Positions 26,693-35,520 of a DNA stretch of 64,000 nt are shown here, piece by piece. How positions within the stretch are numbered: the stretch's first letter is position 1; every line of letters starts with the position of its first letter. A program made the translations under genes and the position numbers. The notes below the pieces were generated by a model. That model saw nothing but the letters and a program-made list of their open reading frames with translations. It did not search any database and was not told the DNA's origin. Source of the stretch: Anaeromicropila herbilytica (lineage in GTDB: Bacteria > Bacillota > Clostridia > Lachnospirales > Lachnospiraceae); contig NZ_AP024169.1 in assembly GCF_016591975.1 (NCBI RefSeq), positions 644,001 through 708,000 of the forward strand, read 5' to 3'.

Positions 26693-27286
26693 TTGAGTGA
26701 AAATACAAAAAATCGAATTTTAGAAAAATCAATTGAACTTTTTAATCAACATGGATTTGAAAATGTTTCGATGCGAGATATTTCAGAAAGCTTAAAGATA
26801 AGCCCAGGGAATCTAACATATCATTTTAAGAAAAAGACAGACATTCTAGATGAAATTTTAAATTGTTTAAAGCATGATCATGAACAAATGCAGTATAAAC
26901 CAGAAATTACATTGGCTGAATTTAATTCTATTCTTTTATTGACTACGCAGCATCAGAAGCATTATGCATTTTATTATAGAAATTTCATGGAGCTTAAACA
27001 CAAATATCCTGAAATAGCACAACTTCAAAAAGACTATAAAGAAGAATTTTTAGTATTAATCAGAGGTATTTTTACTCATTTTGAAAAGAATGAATGGATG
27101 AAACCGGAAGTTAGTGAAAGCATGTACGATAATTTATCGTATGCTGTTTTGTCTATTGCTATATTCTGGATACAGTTCGGTATAGATCGTGATATGAGAT
27201 CTGTTATATGGTCAATTCTTTTGCCTAATCTGACAGAGAAAGGAATTAATGATTATCAGAAAATTGATATGTGTTTGGATTATTAA
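26693..27286 (+). CDS. TetR family transcriptional regulator
   Basis: The N-terminal helix-turn-helix is typical (KNRILEKSIELFNQHGFENV, then MRDISESLKISPGNLTYHFK). The C-terminal ligand domain of about 140 residues is rich in aromatic residues. I choose TTG 26693, eight bases after GAGG, because GTG 26684 overlaps the ribosome site. It is divergent from the esterase and is the natural candidate for the 16-bp palindrome on that promoter. Confidence 0.9.
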   Translation: MSENTKNRILEKSIELFNQHGFENVSMRDISESLKISPGNLTYHFKKKTDILDEILNCLKHDHEQMQYKPEITLAEFNSILLLTTQHQKHYAFYYRNFMELKHKYPEIAQLQKDYKEEFLVLIRGIFTHFEKNEWMKPEVSESMYDNLSYAVLSIAIFWIQFGIDRDMRSVIWSILLPNLTEKGINDYQKIDMCLDY

Positions 27287-27301
27287 TTGTAGGCTAATAT
27301 T

Positions 27302-27342
27302 AACCAACAGAATGAATATATTAACATTCTGTTGGTTTTTTA
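27302..27342 (+). terminator. terminator after tetR
   Basis: Perfect 13-bp arms (27302-27314 and 27325-27337) are followed by a T-run. Confidence 0.85.
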
Positions 27343-27506
27343 ATTATATAGGAAATTGTTTTTTCAGATTGTGTTGGAGAGGTTTCCATATAGTTTTTAA
27401 ATATGGAAAATACTTTAATGCATACTGACTCCAAAAGAAAATGACAGATATTATAATTAATGTTACAATAAACCAAAATACTTTTGGGCTAGGAGGTATA
27501 CAAAAG

Positions 27507-28220
27507 TTGAAGTATAGAATAATCATTATTGATGACGATGACGATTTAAGAAGACTTTTAAAGAGATGTTTTGAAAATGAAGGATATGATATAGAGACTG
27601 CATCAGATGGTGAAGAAGGTCTGAATAAGATAAAATCAGGTAATTACGACTTAATTATTTTGGATATTATGTTACCAAAAATGAATGGAATTGAGGTACT
27701 AGAAGAATTAAGAAAAGAGTATATTGTTCCAGTCATTTTATTATCAGCTAAAGAACAGGAAATGGATATTGTTGATGGTCTTAAAAGTGGAGCGGATGAT
27801 TATATCACAAAGCCATTTCGCCTATCAGAAATAGTTGCTAGAGTTGAGAGTGTATTACGCCGATGCGAGATGATGCAGAGGAAGTTAGCGGATTCAAAAA
27901 ATGAAATAAAAGATGAGAATATAAGAATGATAGGAAAGCTTCTCATAGATAAAGATAAATGTTTGGTGATGAAAGAGAAGGATGAAATCTTGTTAACTTC
28001 AAAAGAATATGAATTATTGTGTTTTCTATCGGATAGACCTGGTCAGATCTATAGTAAACGACAGATCTATGAGAACGTCTGGCATGAAGAGTATGTATAT
28101 GATGATGATGCAATAATGACCCTTATTCGCAGAGTTCGGTTAAAGATTGAAGATAATCCCTCGGAACCTTATTATATTCAGACAATACGCGGATTAGGTT
28201 ATCGCTTTTGCAAACAATAA
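27507..28220 (+). CDS. OmpR-family response regulator
   Basis: Receiver domain with D10-D11-D12, phospho-acceptor D53 in LIILDIMLP and ITKPFRLSE, then a winged helix ending IRGLGYRFCK. I choose TTG 27507, ten bases after AGGAGG; the longer reading from ATG 27441 would place that ribosome site inside the gene and add residues unlike a receiver start. The kinase gene follows after 15 bases. The 11-bp-phased repeats in front of the next serine hydrolase gene are its likely targets. Confidence 0.9.
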   Translation: MKYRIIIIDDDDDLRRLLKRCFENEGYDIETASDGEEGLNKIKSGNYDLIILDIMLPKMNGIEVLEELRKEYIVPVILLSAKEQEMDIVDGLKSGADDYITKPFRLSEIVARVESVLRRCEMMQRKLADSKNEIKDENIRMIGKLLIDKDKCLVMKEKDEILLTSKEYELLCFLSDRPGQIYSKRQIYENVWHEEYVYDDDAIMTLIRRVRLKIEDNPSEPYYIQTIRGLGYRFCKQ

Positions 28221-28235
28221 AGGGAGACATAGAAT

Positions 28236-29159
28236 ATGATATATGATGTTTTGTACATACTCTGTGCTGGCATTTTACTTCTTTCATTTTTGATATTAAT
28301 GTTTAAATACATAAGGTTAAGAAGAGAAATTCGTGAGCTAGAGCACAAAATGGAGTACTTAATTACTGATAGTAGCATTCATTATCTTTATACTAAGGAA
28401 GGGAGAGATACCGAAACATTAACCTATCAGATTAATCAATTGTTGAATCGTTATCAGAACGAAAAGATAGCCTTAAGTCGTGAGCAGACTGCAAGGAAAC
28501 AATTGATTTCTAATATATCTCATGATCTTAAGACACCACTTGCAGGAATTATTGGTTATTTAGAGGCAATTGAGAATAATTTAGTTAAGGGTGAAGAACA
28601 GAGTGAATATTTAGGGATTGCGCTACATAAGTCTTATGATTTAAAACAAAGGATTAGTGAATTATTTGAATTAGTTCGAATTGATGCAGATGAAATACAA
28701 TTTCAGATAGAAAAAGTGGAGATTGGAGAGTTACTTCGTCTCATTGCCATAGAGTTTAGTCCAAGATTAGAAGAAGAATCATTTGAATACGATTTTAATA
28801 TTCTTGAACAACCACATTATATGAAAGTAGATGTGAAGGCATTCATAAGAATGATTCAGAACCTAGTAGATAATGTATTAGAACATGCCAATTGTGGAAA
28901 ATATCTAGGGATAAGTTCTAATATAGTGAATGATACAATTGTTATTGATATTATTGATCATGGTGGTGGAATTGCTAAGAAGGATTCAAAATATATCTTC
29001 GATCGTCTCTATCAAGCAGACGAGGCAAGAAGTAATCACGGTGGACTGGGGCTTGCAATTACTTATGAGCTAGTGAATAGAATGGGTGGAAGTATTAGTT
29101 TATATGAAAATACAAAGGAGAAGACTGTATTTCGATTGATTTTTCCAAAGGTACTATAA
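28236..29159 (+). CDS. sensor histidine kinase with one membrane segment
   Basis: The 307-residue kinase has a single N-terminal hydrophobic segment (residues 3-24), almost no outside residues, a coiled region, H96 in ISNISHDLKTPLAG, N box NLVDNVLEHA and the ATP motifs DHGGGIAKKD and HGGLGLAITYEL. With no sensor domain it probably reads its signal within the membrane or from a partner protein, as kinases beside bacitracin or lantibiotic-type transporters do. The serine hydrolase and ABC transporter downstream would be candidate partners. Confidence 0.9.
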   Translation: MIYDVLYILCAGILLLSFLILMFKYIRLRREIRELEHKMEYLITDSSIHYLYTKEGRDTETLTYQINQLLNRYQNEKIALSREQTARKQLISNISHDLKTPLAGIIGYLEAIENNLVKGEEQSEYLGIALHKSYDLKQRISELFELVRIDADEIQFQIEKVEIGELLRLIAIEFSPRLEEESFEYDFNILEQPHYMKVDVKAFIRMIQNLVDNVLEHANCGKYLGISSNIVNDTIVIDIIDHGGGIAKKDSKYIFDRLYQADEARSNHGGLGLAITYELVNRMGGSISLYENTKEKTVFRLIFPKVL

Positions 29160-29215
29160 ATGTCAGCTAAATGTCAGATTAGTAATGGCCTAATGTCAGA
29201 TTCCTTTCTTATAAT
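29157..29215 (+). promoter_or_regulatory. promoter with helically phased ATGTCAG repeats
   Basis: TAAATGTCAG occurs at 29157-29166 and 29168-29177, CTAATGTCAG at 29190-29199, and a decayed copy at 29179-29188, all in 11-bp phase. TATAAT follows at 29210-29215. Phased direct repeats upstream of -10 are typical of OmpR/PhoB-type activator sites. The first copy overlaps the kinase stop codon. Confidence 0.75.
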
Positions 29216-29297
29216 GTATGTATTCTAGGATTAGAGGTTAGAAACTCTTACAATATCCCAAATCCTAAAATGTATTGTAATTATAGGAGGAAAGAAA

Positions 29298-30785
29298 ATG
29301 ATATCAAGAAAAAAGAAAATAACAATGGGAATCGTACTAATTGCTACTGTATTATGCGCTTGCTTAAGCTTAGTTAAGGTTCATAATACGTATCATGGTG
29401 ATACTGTTGAAGAAAAATTAAACTCAGTGATACAAAAGTATCATGTACAAGGAGCATCTTATACCATTATTAAAGATGGAAAAGTTACATCTTCACATAA
29501 TATAGGGTATGCGAATGTCAAGCAAAAGAAAGTTGTTGATGATAATACTGCTTTTAAAATAGCATCGATATCAAAAACAATGACCGCATATGCGATAATG
29601 CAATTAGTAGATCAAAAGAAATTAGATCTCGATACTCCAGTGGAACAATATATTAAAAACTGGAGCTTACCAAAAACAAAGTTTGATAACAGTAAAGTAA
29701 CACTTAGAACATTAATGAGTCACACATCAGGAATTACAGATAGTTCTGAATTTGGTTATACAGAGCCCCTTCCTACTGTGGTAGAAGCACTAACGCAAAG
29801 GGATATTCGATTAAAAAGGGAACCAGGAACAGAATTTGAATATTCCAGTTTTAGTGGATTTGCGATATGTCAACTTATTATTGAAAATGTTACAGGTGAA
29901 AAGTTTGAGGACTACATGAAGGGTCATGTCTTTGCTAAGTTAGATATGAAAAGGGCAGGGTATTATAACAAAAGTGAAGAAAATATAACACTAGCTACGC
30001 CATATGCAGGATTAAATAAACCTGTTGGTGTAACACCAATTGTAATGACAGGAGCTGGAGGAGTATCCGCAACCTCATCCGATATGGCTAACTTTGTAAT
30101 TGGTATGATAGATTACTATCAATCTAGTAATCGTCAAATGTTTCAAACGCAGAAAAACACCAAATCTGTTTTTGGAACCTATGGGCTTGGAATTATACCA
30201 CATAAATTAGACAATGGTACTATTGTCTATGAACACAACGGAACACTCACTGGTTGGAATGCTCAGATTGCATTTGAACCAAAAAGTAAGAATGGAATGG
30301 TATTTCTGTGTAATTCAGATAAAGGATATTATCTAACCAATGAAGTTATGCGTATATGGAGCAAAGAAGTCAATGGTTATGGAGTAGAAGATAAAGCATT
30401 TGAAAATTCCATGGCTAACATTATCAATGCTATCTGGATTACTGTTACAGTAGTAGGAAGTCTACTTATCTTTACATTAATTCAAGGCCTATATAATAAG
30501 AAAAGAGAGAGAGTAAAGGGAAGAAAAAATATTATAAAATTAATAGTATCGATTCTAGTGTCTTGCATTTTACTAGCTGGGTGGTATATGGTTATGTATT
30601 CTGATTACATATTCAGTACAAGATTCCAAACACCAAATTATTATCCATTCACGTTCTTTACAAGAAATATTGACTGGATTGGATATTCCCTTATTTTCAT
30701 AATCATAGTTATTGTAGTAAGAAGATTATATCCTAAAAAGTTAAAGAATACAGGAGATGAGATAAATAAAAAAAATAGAGTTTAG
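29298..30785 (+). CDS. membrane-bound beta-lactamase-family serine hydrolase
   Basis: An N-terminal hydrophobic segment (residues 8-26) leads to an outside beta-lactamase/PBP4*-like domain with nucleophile motif S90-I-S-K93, YSS in place of YxN, and YEHNGTLTGWN for the third motif. Three hydrophobic segments lie at the C-terminus (about residues 370-480). AGGAGG supports ATG 29298. This layout is known for FmtA- and PBP4*-like proteins that alter cell-wall components. The gene stop overlaps the start region of the following ABC gene, indicating coupling. Confidence 0.88.
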   Translation: MISRKKKITMGIVLIATVLCACLSLVKVHNTYHGDTVEEKLNSVIQKYHVQGASYTIIKDGKVTSSHNIGYANVKQKKVVDDNTAFKIASISKTMTAYAIMQLVDQKKLDLDTPVEQYIKNWSLPKTKFDNSKVTLRTLMSHTSGITDSSEFGYTEPLPTVVEALTQRDIRLKREPGTEFEYSSFSGFAICQLIIENVTGEKFEDYMKGHVFAKLDMKRAGYYNKSEENITLATPYAGLNKPVGVTPIVMTGAGGVSATSSDMANFVIGMIDYYQSSNRQMFQTQKNTKSVFGTYGLGIIPHKLDNGTIVYEHNGTLTGWNAQIAFEPKSKNGMVFLCNSDKGYYLTNEVMRIWSKEVNGYGVEDKAFENSMANIINAIWITVTVVGSLLIFTLIQGLYNKKRERVKGRKNIIKLIVSILVSCILLAGWYMVMYSDYIFSTRFQTPNYYPFTFFTRNIDWIGYSLIFIIIVIVVRRLYPKKLKNTGDEINKKNRV

Positions 30786-31671
30786 TAATGTATCGAAAAA
30801 TTATAAATTAGAGAATGGAATACATAATCTAACCTTTGATGTAGGTGATGGAATAATCTATGCGTTATACGGAAGAAATCGAGCTGGTTTATCTTCCGTT
30901 TTGAGGTTAGCATCTGGCTTGGATGAGCCCGATTACGGAGATATTCGATTGTTTGGTAAGAACATCCAGACTCAGAAAAAGCACTTGCTTCCTTCGATTG
31001 GTGTTTTATTAGATCCCCCTGCTGTGTATACGAATTTAACAGTGGAAGACAATTTAAGAGTATTAGAAATGATAAGGCCAAAGCAAAAACGAAATATGGC
31101 AGATGATATGATGGAACAATTGGGTATTAGCAGATATAAAAGTAAAAAAGCAAATACTCTGGATGCAGATCAAAAGAAGAGGTTAGGTTTAGCAATTGCA
31201 TTACTTCATGATCCTGAAATTTTAATATTAGATGAACCATTTCGTGGCTTTGACTTTAATGGAATGAAAGAAGTTAGTAGATTATTAAAAAACTTATGTG
31301 ACGAATATGGAAAAACGATTCTACTGAGCAGTCATACATTAAGTGAAGTTGAGAATGTAGCAGATTGCATTGGGTATATGGAGCAGGGAAACTTAATTGA
31401 AGAAATCTTTACAAAGGATAAGGAAGAGATCAATAGACAGTATATATACCTTGTGGTTGATCATGTTTCAAATATCATTCCAATTATAGAACGTGATCTT
31501 GACATTCATAACTTTCATGTTGTAAATGATAATTCATTGAAAATATTTGATTTAAGTAAGGATAGTGGAGAAATTAACACCTGCTTGAACCGAAATGGTG
31601 TTATCGTTAAGGAAATATATATGCATAAAGGATCCTTACAAGAATATTTAAATGAGATTGGTAGGAGGTAG
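30766..31671 (+). CDS. ABC ATPase-like protein lacking the Walker A lysine
   Basis: The frame is open from just after an in-frame stop (30763-30765) and encodes a normal ABC N-terminus (KKIEFSNVSKNYKLENG). GGAG at 30753-30756 is nine bases from codon ATA 30766, and no ATG, GTG or TTG occurs until TTG 30901, beyond the Walker A position. Walker A reads GRNRAGLSS, so the essential Lys is Leu; the signature reads LDADQKKRL; Walker B ILILDEPFRGFD and the switch SSHTLSE look intact. It is either a non-hydrolysing pseudo-ATPase begun at ATA or an early pseudogene. The neighbouring permease is intact. Confidence 0.75.
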   Translation: MKKIEFSNVSKNYKLENGIHNLTFDVGDGIIYALYGRNRAGLSSVLRLASGLDEPDYGDIRLFGKNIQTQKKHLLPSIGVLLDPPAVYTNLTVEDNLRVLEMIRPKQKRNMADDMMEQLGISRYKSKKANTLDADQKKRLGLAIALLHDPEILILDEPFRGFDFNGMKEVSRLLKNLCDEYGKTILLSSHTLSEVENVADCIGYMEQGNLIEEIFTKDKEEINRQYIYLVVDHVSNIIPIIERDLDIHNFHVVNDNSLKIFDLSKDSGEINTCLNRNGVIVKEIYMHKGSLQEYLNEIGRR

Positions 31672-31676
31672 CTTAA

Positions 31677-32399
31677 GTGTCAAGATTAATAAGATCAGAA
31701 ATCTTAAAATTAAAGAACACTCCTTTTTATAAAGTGCTAATTGGTATTAGCATTATTCTCCCATTGATTGGAACAGAGATTAACGCTAGTTCATTGAAAC
31801 AAAGTTCATGGGAAAGCTTTATCAATCAGAATCTATGGATTTCTATCATGCTTGTATGGCTAATTTATCTTCTAGTATTAGGATGTTTTTTGTTTATTCG
31901 TGAAAAAGAAGAAAGAACGATTGATAATCTATTTATAATACCAATTGGAAGAATAGAACTTGTGATAGCAAAGTTAGTTGTTTTGTTTCTCTTTACACTT
32001 ATGATTACTACTTTATCATATGTAACAAACTTGTTTTATTTAATTCTTGGATTTTCGGTTGATGGAAAAGAATTTGTATTAGGATTTGTAAAATACATAT
32101 CTGGTGGTATTTTGATGTTTGGAGCGTTACTTCTAGTTTATGGAATGATTCATCTTTTCAATGTGAAATATTTTGGTGCATTTATCATAAGTGCGGTATA
32201 CTTAATCATCTCGTTTGTAGGAATGTGGAATCCATATGCATCATCATTATTACCTAGTGTTGCTGTTTTAAGGATCATTGGGTGTGGCTATCAGATCTCA
32301 TATGGGTATCCCTTTGATATCTCAGTATACTCGTATGTACTTAATGTATGTATCAATGTAGTTCTTCTATTCTTGTATGGATATAAAAATAATAAGTAA
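31677..32399 (+). CDS. ABC-2 family permease, BcrB-like
   Basis: The 240-residue protein has about six hydrophobic segments and the lantibiotic/bacitracin permease pattern: LIRSEILKLKNTPFYKVL at the N-terminus and FIREKEERTIDNLFIIPI in the first loop. It starts with GTG 31677 behind GGAGG, six bases after the ATPase-like gene. Known relatives give self-protection against peptide antibiotics. Its energy supply is unclear because the neighbouring ATPase lacks the Walker A lysine. Confidence 0.85.
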   Translation: MSRLIRSEILKLKNTPFYKVLIGISIILPLIGTEINASSLKQSSWESFINQNLWISIMLVWLIYLLVLGCFLFIREKEERTIDNLFIIPIGRIELVIAKLVVLFLFTLMITTLSYVTNLFYLILGFSVDGKEFVLGFVKYISGGILMFGALLLVYGMIHLFNVKYFGAFIISAVYLIISFVGMWNPYASSLLPSVAVLRIIGCGYQISYGYPFDISVYSYVLNVCINVVLLFLYGYKNNK

Positions 32400-32416
32400 T
32401 AAATTAAAATTTTAAA

Positions 32417-32449
32417 ATCTTTAAAGAATCTTTAAAATTATTATATAAA
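32417..32449 (+). promoter_or_regulatory. phased repeats and -10 box before the third response regulator
   Basis: ATCTTTAAA is repeated at 32417-32425 and 32428-32436, exactly 11 bp apart, with TATAAA at 32444-32449. It is a candidate autoregulatory OmpR-type site. Confidence 0.5.
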
Positions 32450-32499
32450 ATGCTCTTTGAAAGGAGCGAAGAAAAGTAGTATAAGGAGAAAGACGAATA

Positions 32500-33162
32500 A
32501 TGGCGAAAATACTGGTTCTTGATGATGAAGAGAAAATCTTAAAATTAATAAAAAATATTCTACTCCTTGAGGGACATGCCGTAACCTTATGTTGCAATTA
32601 TGATGAAGTAGATGATAATAAGCTTCCATGGTATGATTTGATTTTGTTAGATATTATGATGCCAGGAACGGATGGATTTGAAGTCTGCAAACAGATCCGA
32701 GATAAGGTGGATTGTCCAATACTGTTTATTACTGCGAAAGCAGAGGAAGAAGACCTTGTATACGGGCTTGGATTAGGAGCAGATGATTATATCAAAAAAC
32801 CCTTTGGTATGGAGGAACTTAAGTCAAGAATCAATGCTCATCTTAGAAGAGAAAAACGGAATCATAGTGTAGTAATACAGTCAGGGAATATTCGATTTGA
32901 TTTACAAGGAATGAGAGTAATGGTTGAGGATGAGAGTATTAATCTGACCAAAGGAGAATATCAGATATGCGAATTTCTAGTCAAGAACAAAGGGCATGTG
33001 TTTTCCAGAGAGCAGATATATGAAGCAGTCTTTGGATACGATGGAGAAAGTAATGATAGTACGATTGCAACCCATATTATGAATATTCGTAATAAGTTAA
33101 GCGAAGTAGGCGTTTCACCAATTAAGACAGTTTGGGGGATCGGATATCAGTGGGAAAGTTAA
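32500..33162 (+). CDS. OmpR-family response regulator
   Basis: A receiver domain with D8-D9, phospho-acceptor D51 in LILLDIMMPG and IKKPFGME is followed by a winged helix ending TVWGIGYQWES. AAGGAG precedes ATG 32500. The kinase gene overlaps its 3' end. It is the second regulator in this cluster and has its own upstream phased repeats, which differ from those at 29.16 kb, so the two regulators probably act on different sites. Confidence 0.92.
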   Translation: MAKILVLDDEEKILKLIKNILLLEGHAVTLCCNYDEVDDNKLPWYDLILLDIMMPGTDGFEVCKQIRDKVDCPILFITAKAEEEDLVYGLGLGADDYIKKPFGMEELKSRINAHLRREKRNHSVVIQSGNIRFDLQGMRVMVEDESINLTKGEYQICEFLVKNKGHVFSREQIYEAVFGYDGESNDSTIATHIMNIRNKLSEVGVSPIKTVWGIGYQWES

Positions 33163-34247
33163 ATCGTATAAAGAAGAGCAAGAAGACGCTAACATCAATG
33201 GTAGTAAAAGCAGTTTATGGCATTGGATGTTCAATCTTAACCTTAACAGCATGCATACTGTTATATTTATCTGCAGTACAGAATCATAAATTACTGACAC
33301 CAGAAATATATGTTCGGGTTATAAATGTAATTGTTATAGGATATATTATAGTGGTTATATTTCTAACTATTTTATTTCCGATTCTGACCTCCAGAAAGAT
33401 AAAGAAAAAAGGTCAGACCATTATAAATGTAGTAGAAAAAATAAAATCAAGGAATCTGGATTTTGAGATCACACCAAGTGGAGTAAAAGAGATTGATCAA
33501 ATTCTAAGTAGTATGGATGACATGCGTCTTGCTTTAAAGCAGTCTCTTGAAAATGAGTGGCGAATGGAGCATAATCGTAAACAGCAGATATCCGCTCTAA
33601 CACATGACCTAAAGACTCCGATTACCATATTGAAGGGAAATCTGGAACTAATGCAGACGAGAGAGCTAGATAATCTATGTAAAGATTATTTACAGGATGC
33701 AAAGGGTAGTCTTGAACAAATGGAGCTATATCTCAATCAGCTTTTAGAGATGACTCGCGCAGAACGTGGTTATCATATACATAAAGAAAATGTAGATATT
33801 GCAAGATTCATAGAACAAACAGTATCACCATTAAGTAGAATAGCCAGTGAAAAGAGAATAACAATCTTAACAGAGTTAGTAGAAAAGGATATTGTTGTGG
33901 CGGTGGATAGCATATTATTTGAACGTGTGATTAATAACCTGATAACAAATGCCATAGATTTTACACCAGCAGATGGTTGTATTAAGATAATACTGAATCG
34001 GATAGAAGATTATGCCATGATTACAATTAAAGATACAGGGACGGGATTTAGCAATAATACTTTAAAACATGGAACAGAGCAGTTTTACATGGAGGATGCA
34101 AGCAGAGGGCGAAAAAACCATTACGGGTTAGGATTATTTATTGCTGATTCAATTGTAAAACAACATTCTGGAATTATGAAGTTAGCCAATGATGAAGGGA
34201 CTGGAGGAGCAAAGGTAATCATTCAGATACCCATATTAAAAGAATAA
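33150..34247 (+). CDS. sensor histidine kinase with short outside loop
   Basis: Two membrane segments near the N-terminus are joined by an outside loop of only about 15 residues. A HAMP-like linker, H152 in ISALTHDLKTPITI, N box NLITNAIDFTPADG and motifs KDTGTGF and HYGLGLFIADSI follow. I place the start at GTG 33150, ten bases after GGGGGA; it overlaps the regulator by 13 bases, and the upstream TTG 33132 lacks a ribosome site. The minimal outside loop again suggests sensing through a membrane partner such as the ABC permease. Confidence 0.88.
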   Translation: MGKLNRIKKSKKTLTSMVVKAVYGIGCSILTLTACILLYLSAVQNHKLLTPEIYVRVINVIVIGYIIVVIFLTILFPILTSRKIKKKGQTIINVVEKIKSRNLDFEITPSGVKEIDQILSSMDDMRLALKQSLENEWRMEHNRKQQISALTHDLKTPITILKGNLELMQTRELDNLCKDYLQDAKGSLEQMELYLNQLLEMTRAERGYHIHKENVDIARFIEQTVSPLSRIASEKRITILTELVEKDIVVAVDSILFERVINNLITNAIDFTPADGCIKIILNRIEDYAMITIKDTGTGFSNNTLKHGTEQFYMEDASRGRKNHYGLGLFIADSIVKQHSGIMKLANDEGTGGAKVIIQIPILKE

Positions 34248-34278
34248 TAATAAAACAAACTACTTTTCCAAATATATT

Positions 34279-35295
34279 ATGAAAAATAAACTAAATAAAT
34301 TAATAAAGATTATTAGGAATCTATTGATAGGCCTATTACTACTAGTGATAATCTTTATCATAGGAACTACAATCTGGAACAGTGTACTATGCACAAAAGA
34401 AGATAAGTTATTGAATCAAGTAGGCAAAGAAGTTAAGGTAAATGGTGTTAATATAAGAGTATCCGTTATAGGAAAAGGAGAAAAGACCATTGTATTATTA
34501 AGTGGAATGGGAACACCAAGTCCAATTATTGATTTTAAACCGCTTGCAGAAAAACTAAGTGATTCTTACCGAGTAGTTACAATAGAGTATACAGGATATG
34601 GTTTAAGTGAAGATGCGAACATTGATAGAAGTAATAAAGCAATTGTAGAGGAAGTCAGAGAGACGTTAAAAGAACTAAATATCAAACCACCATATATTCT
34701 TATGCCTCATTCGATATCAGGAGTTTACTGTATGCAGTACATGAAAATGTACCCAAATGAGGTAGAAGCAATGATTGGTATTGATTCTTCTGTACCAAAT
34801 CAAGGAAAATATGAAGAGGGTATTAATATTTCTAAAGGACTTTATTACTTAGCCCGCTTTTTGGATGTGACAGGTCTTAATAGACTTTCTAATATATCTG
34901 GAATGCCATTATTGAAAGTTATGAAGGCAAGTGGAAGCTATTCAAATGAAGACATCAAGATTGTCACTGCTTTATGTAATAGAAAACAAGTAACCCGAGC
35001 ATTTTTTAATGAAAGCAAAGCGATGAGAAAGAATTTTAAGTCATTATATGATATGAAGTATCCAGCGGATAAGCCAATTTTATTTTTCTTAAGTAATACT
35101 TCCTGTAAAGAGCTTAAAATTGAACTTAATAAAAGGGGACATAATGCTACTTGGGAAGGATTACATGAAGAAGTTATATCGAATCCAGATATTCAGAAGA
35201 TTAAGTATTTAGATGGGGCACATTATCTGCATAGGACACAGTCAGATAAAATGGCCGATATGACAAAAGAATTCTTAAAGGAATATGTAAGATAA
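34279..35295 (+). CDS. membrane-anchored alpha/beta hydrolase
   Basis: An N-terminal membrane segment (residues 12-38) is followed by an alpha/beta hydrolase fold: VLLSGMGTPSPIIDF near the oxyanion strand, nucleophile elbow MPHSISGVY and histidine in DGAHYLHRTQSD. The elbow PHSIS departs from the usual GxSxG. No clear ribosome site lies before ATG 34279. As in the 1.8-6.7 kb cluster, a response regulator and kinase are followed directly by an outward-facing hydrolase. Substrate unknown. Confidence 0.82.
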   Translation: MKNKLNKLIKIIRNLLIGLLLLVIIFIIGTTIWNSVLCTKEDKLLNQVGKEVKVNGVNIRVSVIGKGEKTIVLLSGMGTPSPIIDFKPLAEKLSDSYRVVTIEYTGYGLSEDANIDRSNKAIVEEVRETLKELNIKPPYILMPHSISGVYCMQYMKMYPNEVEAMIGIDSSVPNQGKYEEGINISKGLYYLARFLDVTGLNRLSNISGMPLLKVMKASGSYSNEDIKIVTALCNRKQVTRAFFNESKAMRKNFKSLYDMKYPADKPILFFLSNTSCKELKIELNKRGHNATWEGLHEEVISNPDIQKIKYLDGAHYLHRTQSDKMADMTKEFLKEYVR

Positions 35296-35388
35296 TTAAA
35301 AAGACTATTCATTAGAGAGAGTTAATAAAGTCTATAAAATGTTATAAGAATACGTTAGATATAATGAAAACTTTGAGCTAGGGAAAGT

Positions 35389-35450
35389 GATATGATTCCC
35401 CTTATGTAGACAAGGTAAATAACCAAAATCTACTTATGAGGAGTCATATC
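35389..35450. repeat. imperfect inverted repeat, possible insertion sequence relic
   Basis: Arms 35389-35411 and 35428-35450 pair at 18 of 23 positions. The outward GATATGA ends and internal GTAGA resemble ends of some IS3-type elements, but no transposase remains in the 350-base gap (35296-35645). Confidence 0.35.
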
Positions 35451-35482
35451 AAAGTATATTCCTTGGCTTAATTTTTTTATAA

Positions 35483-35520
35483 TGTATTAATTATAGTGAT
35501 AATTAATACAAATCTTTTTT
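35483..35520 (+). terminator. perfect 12-bp hairpin with T-tail
   Basis: Arms 35483-35494 and 35499-35510 are perfect complements with loop AGTG and tail AATCTTTTTT. The stem is almost all A-T, so it may instead be an operator for the AAA ATPase gene. Confidence 0.6.

Noticed and set aside
27441..27506. Longer start for the second response regulator
   Set aside because: AGGAGG at 27491-27496 lies inside this stretch and points to TTG 27507, where receiver homology begins.
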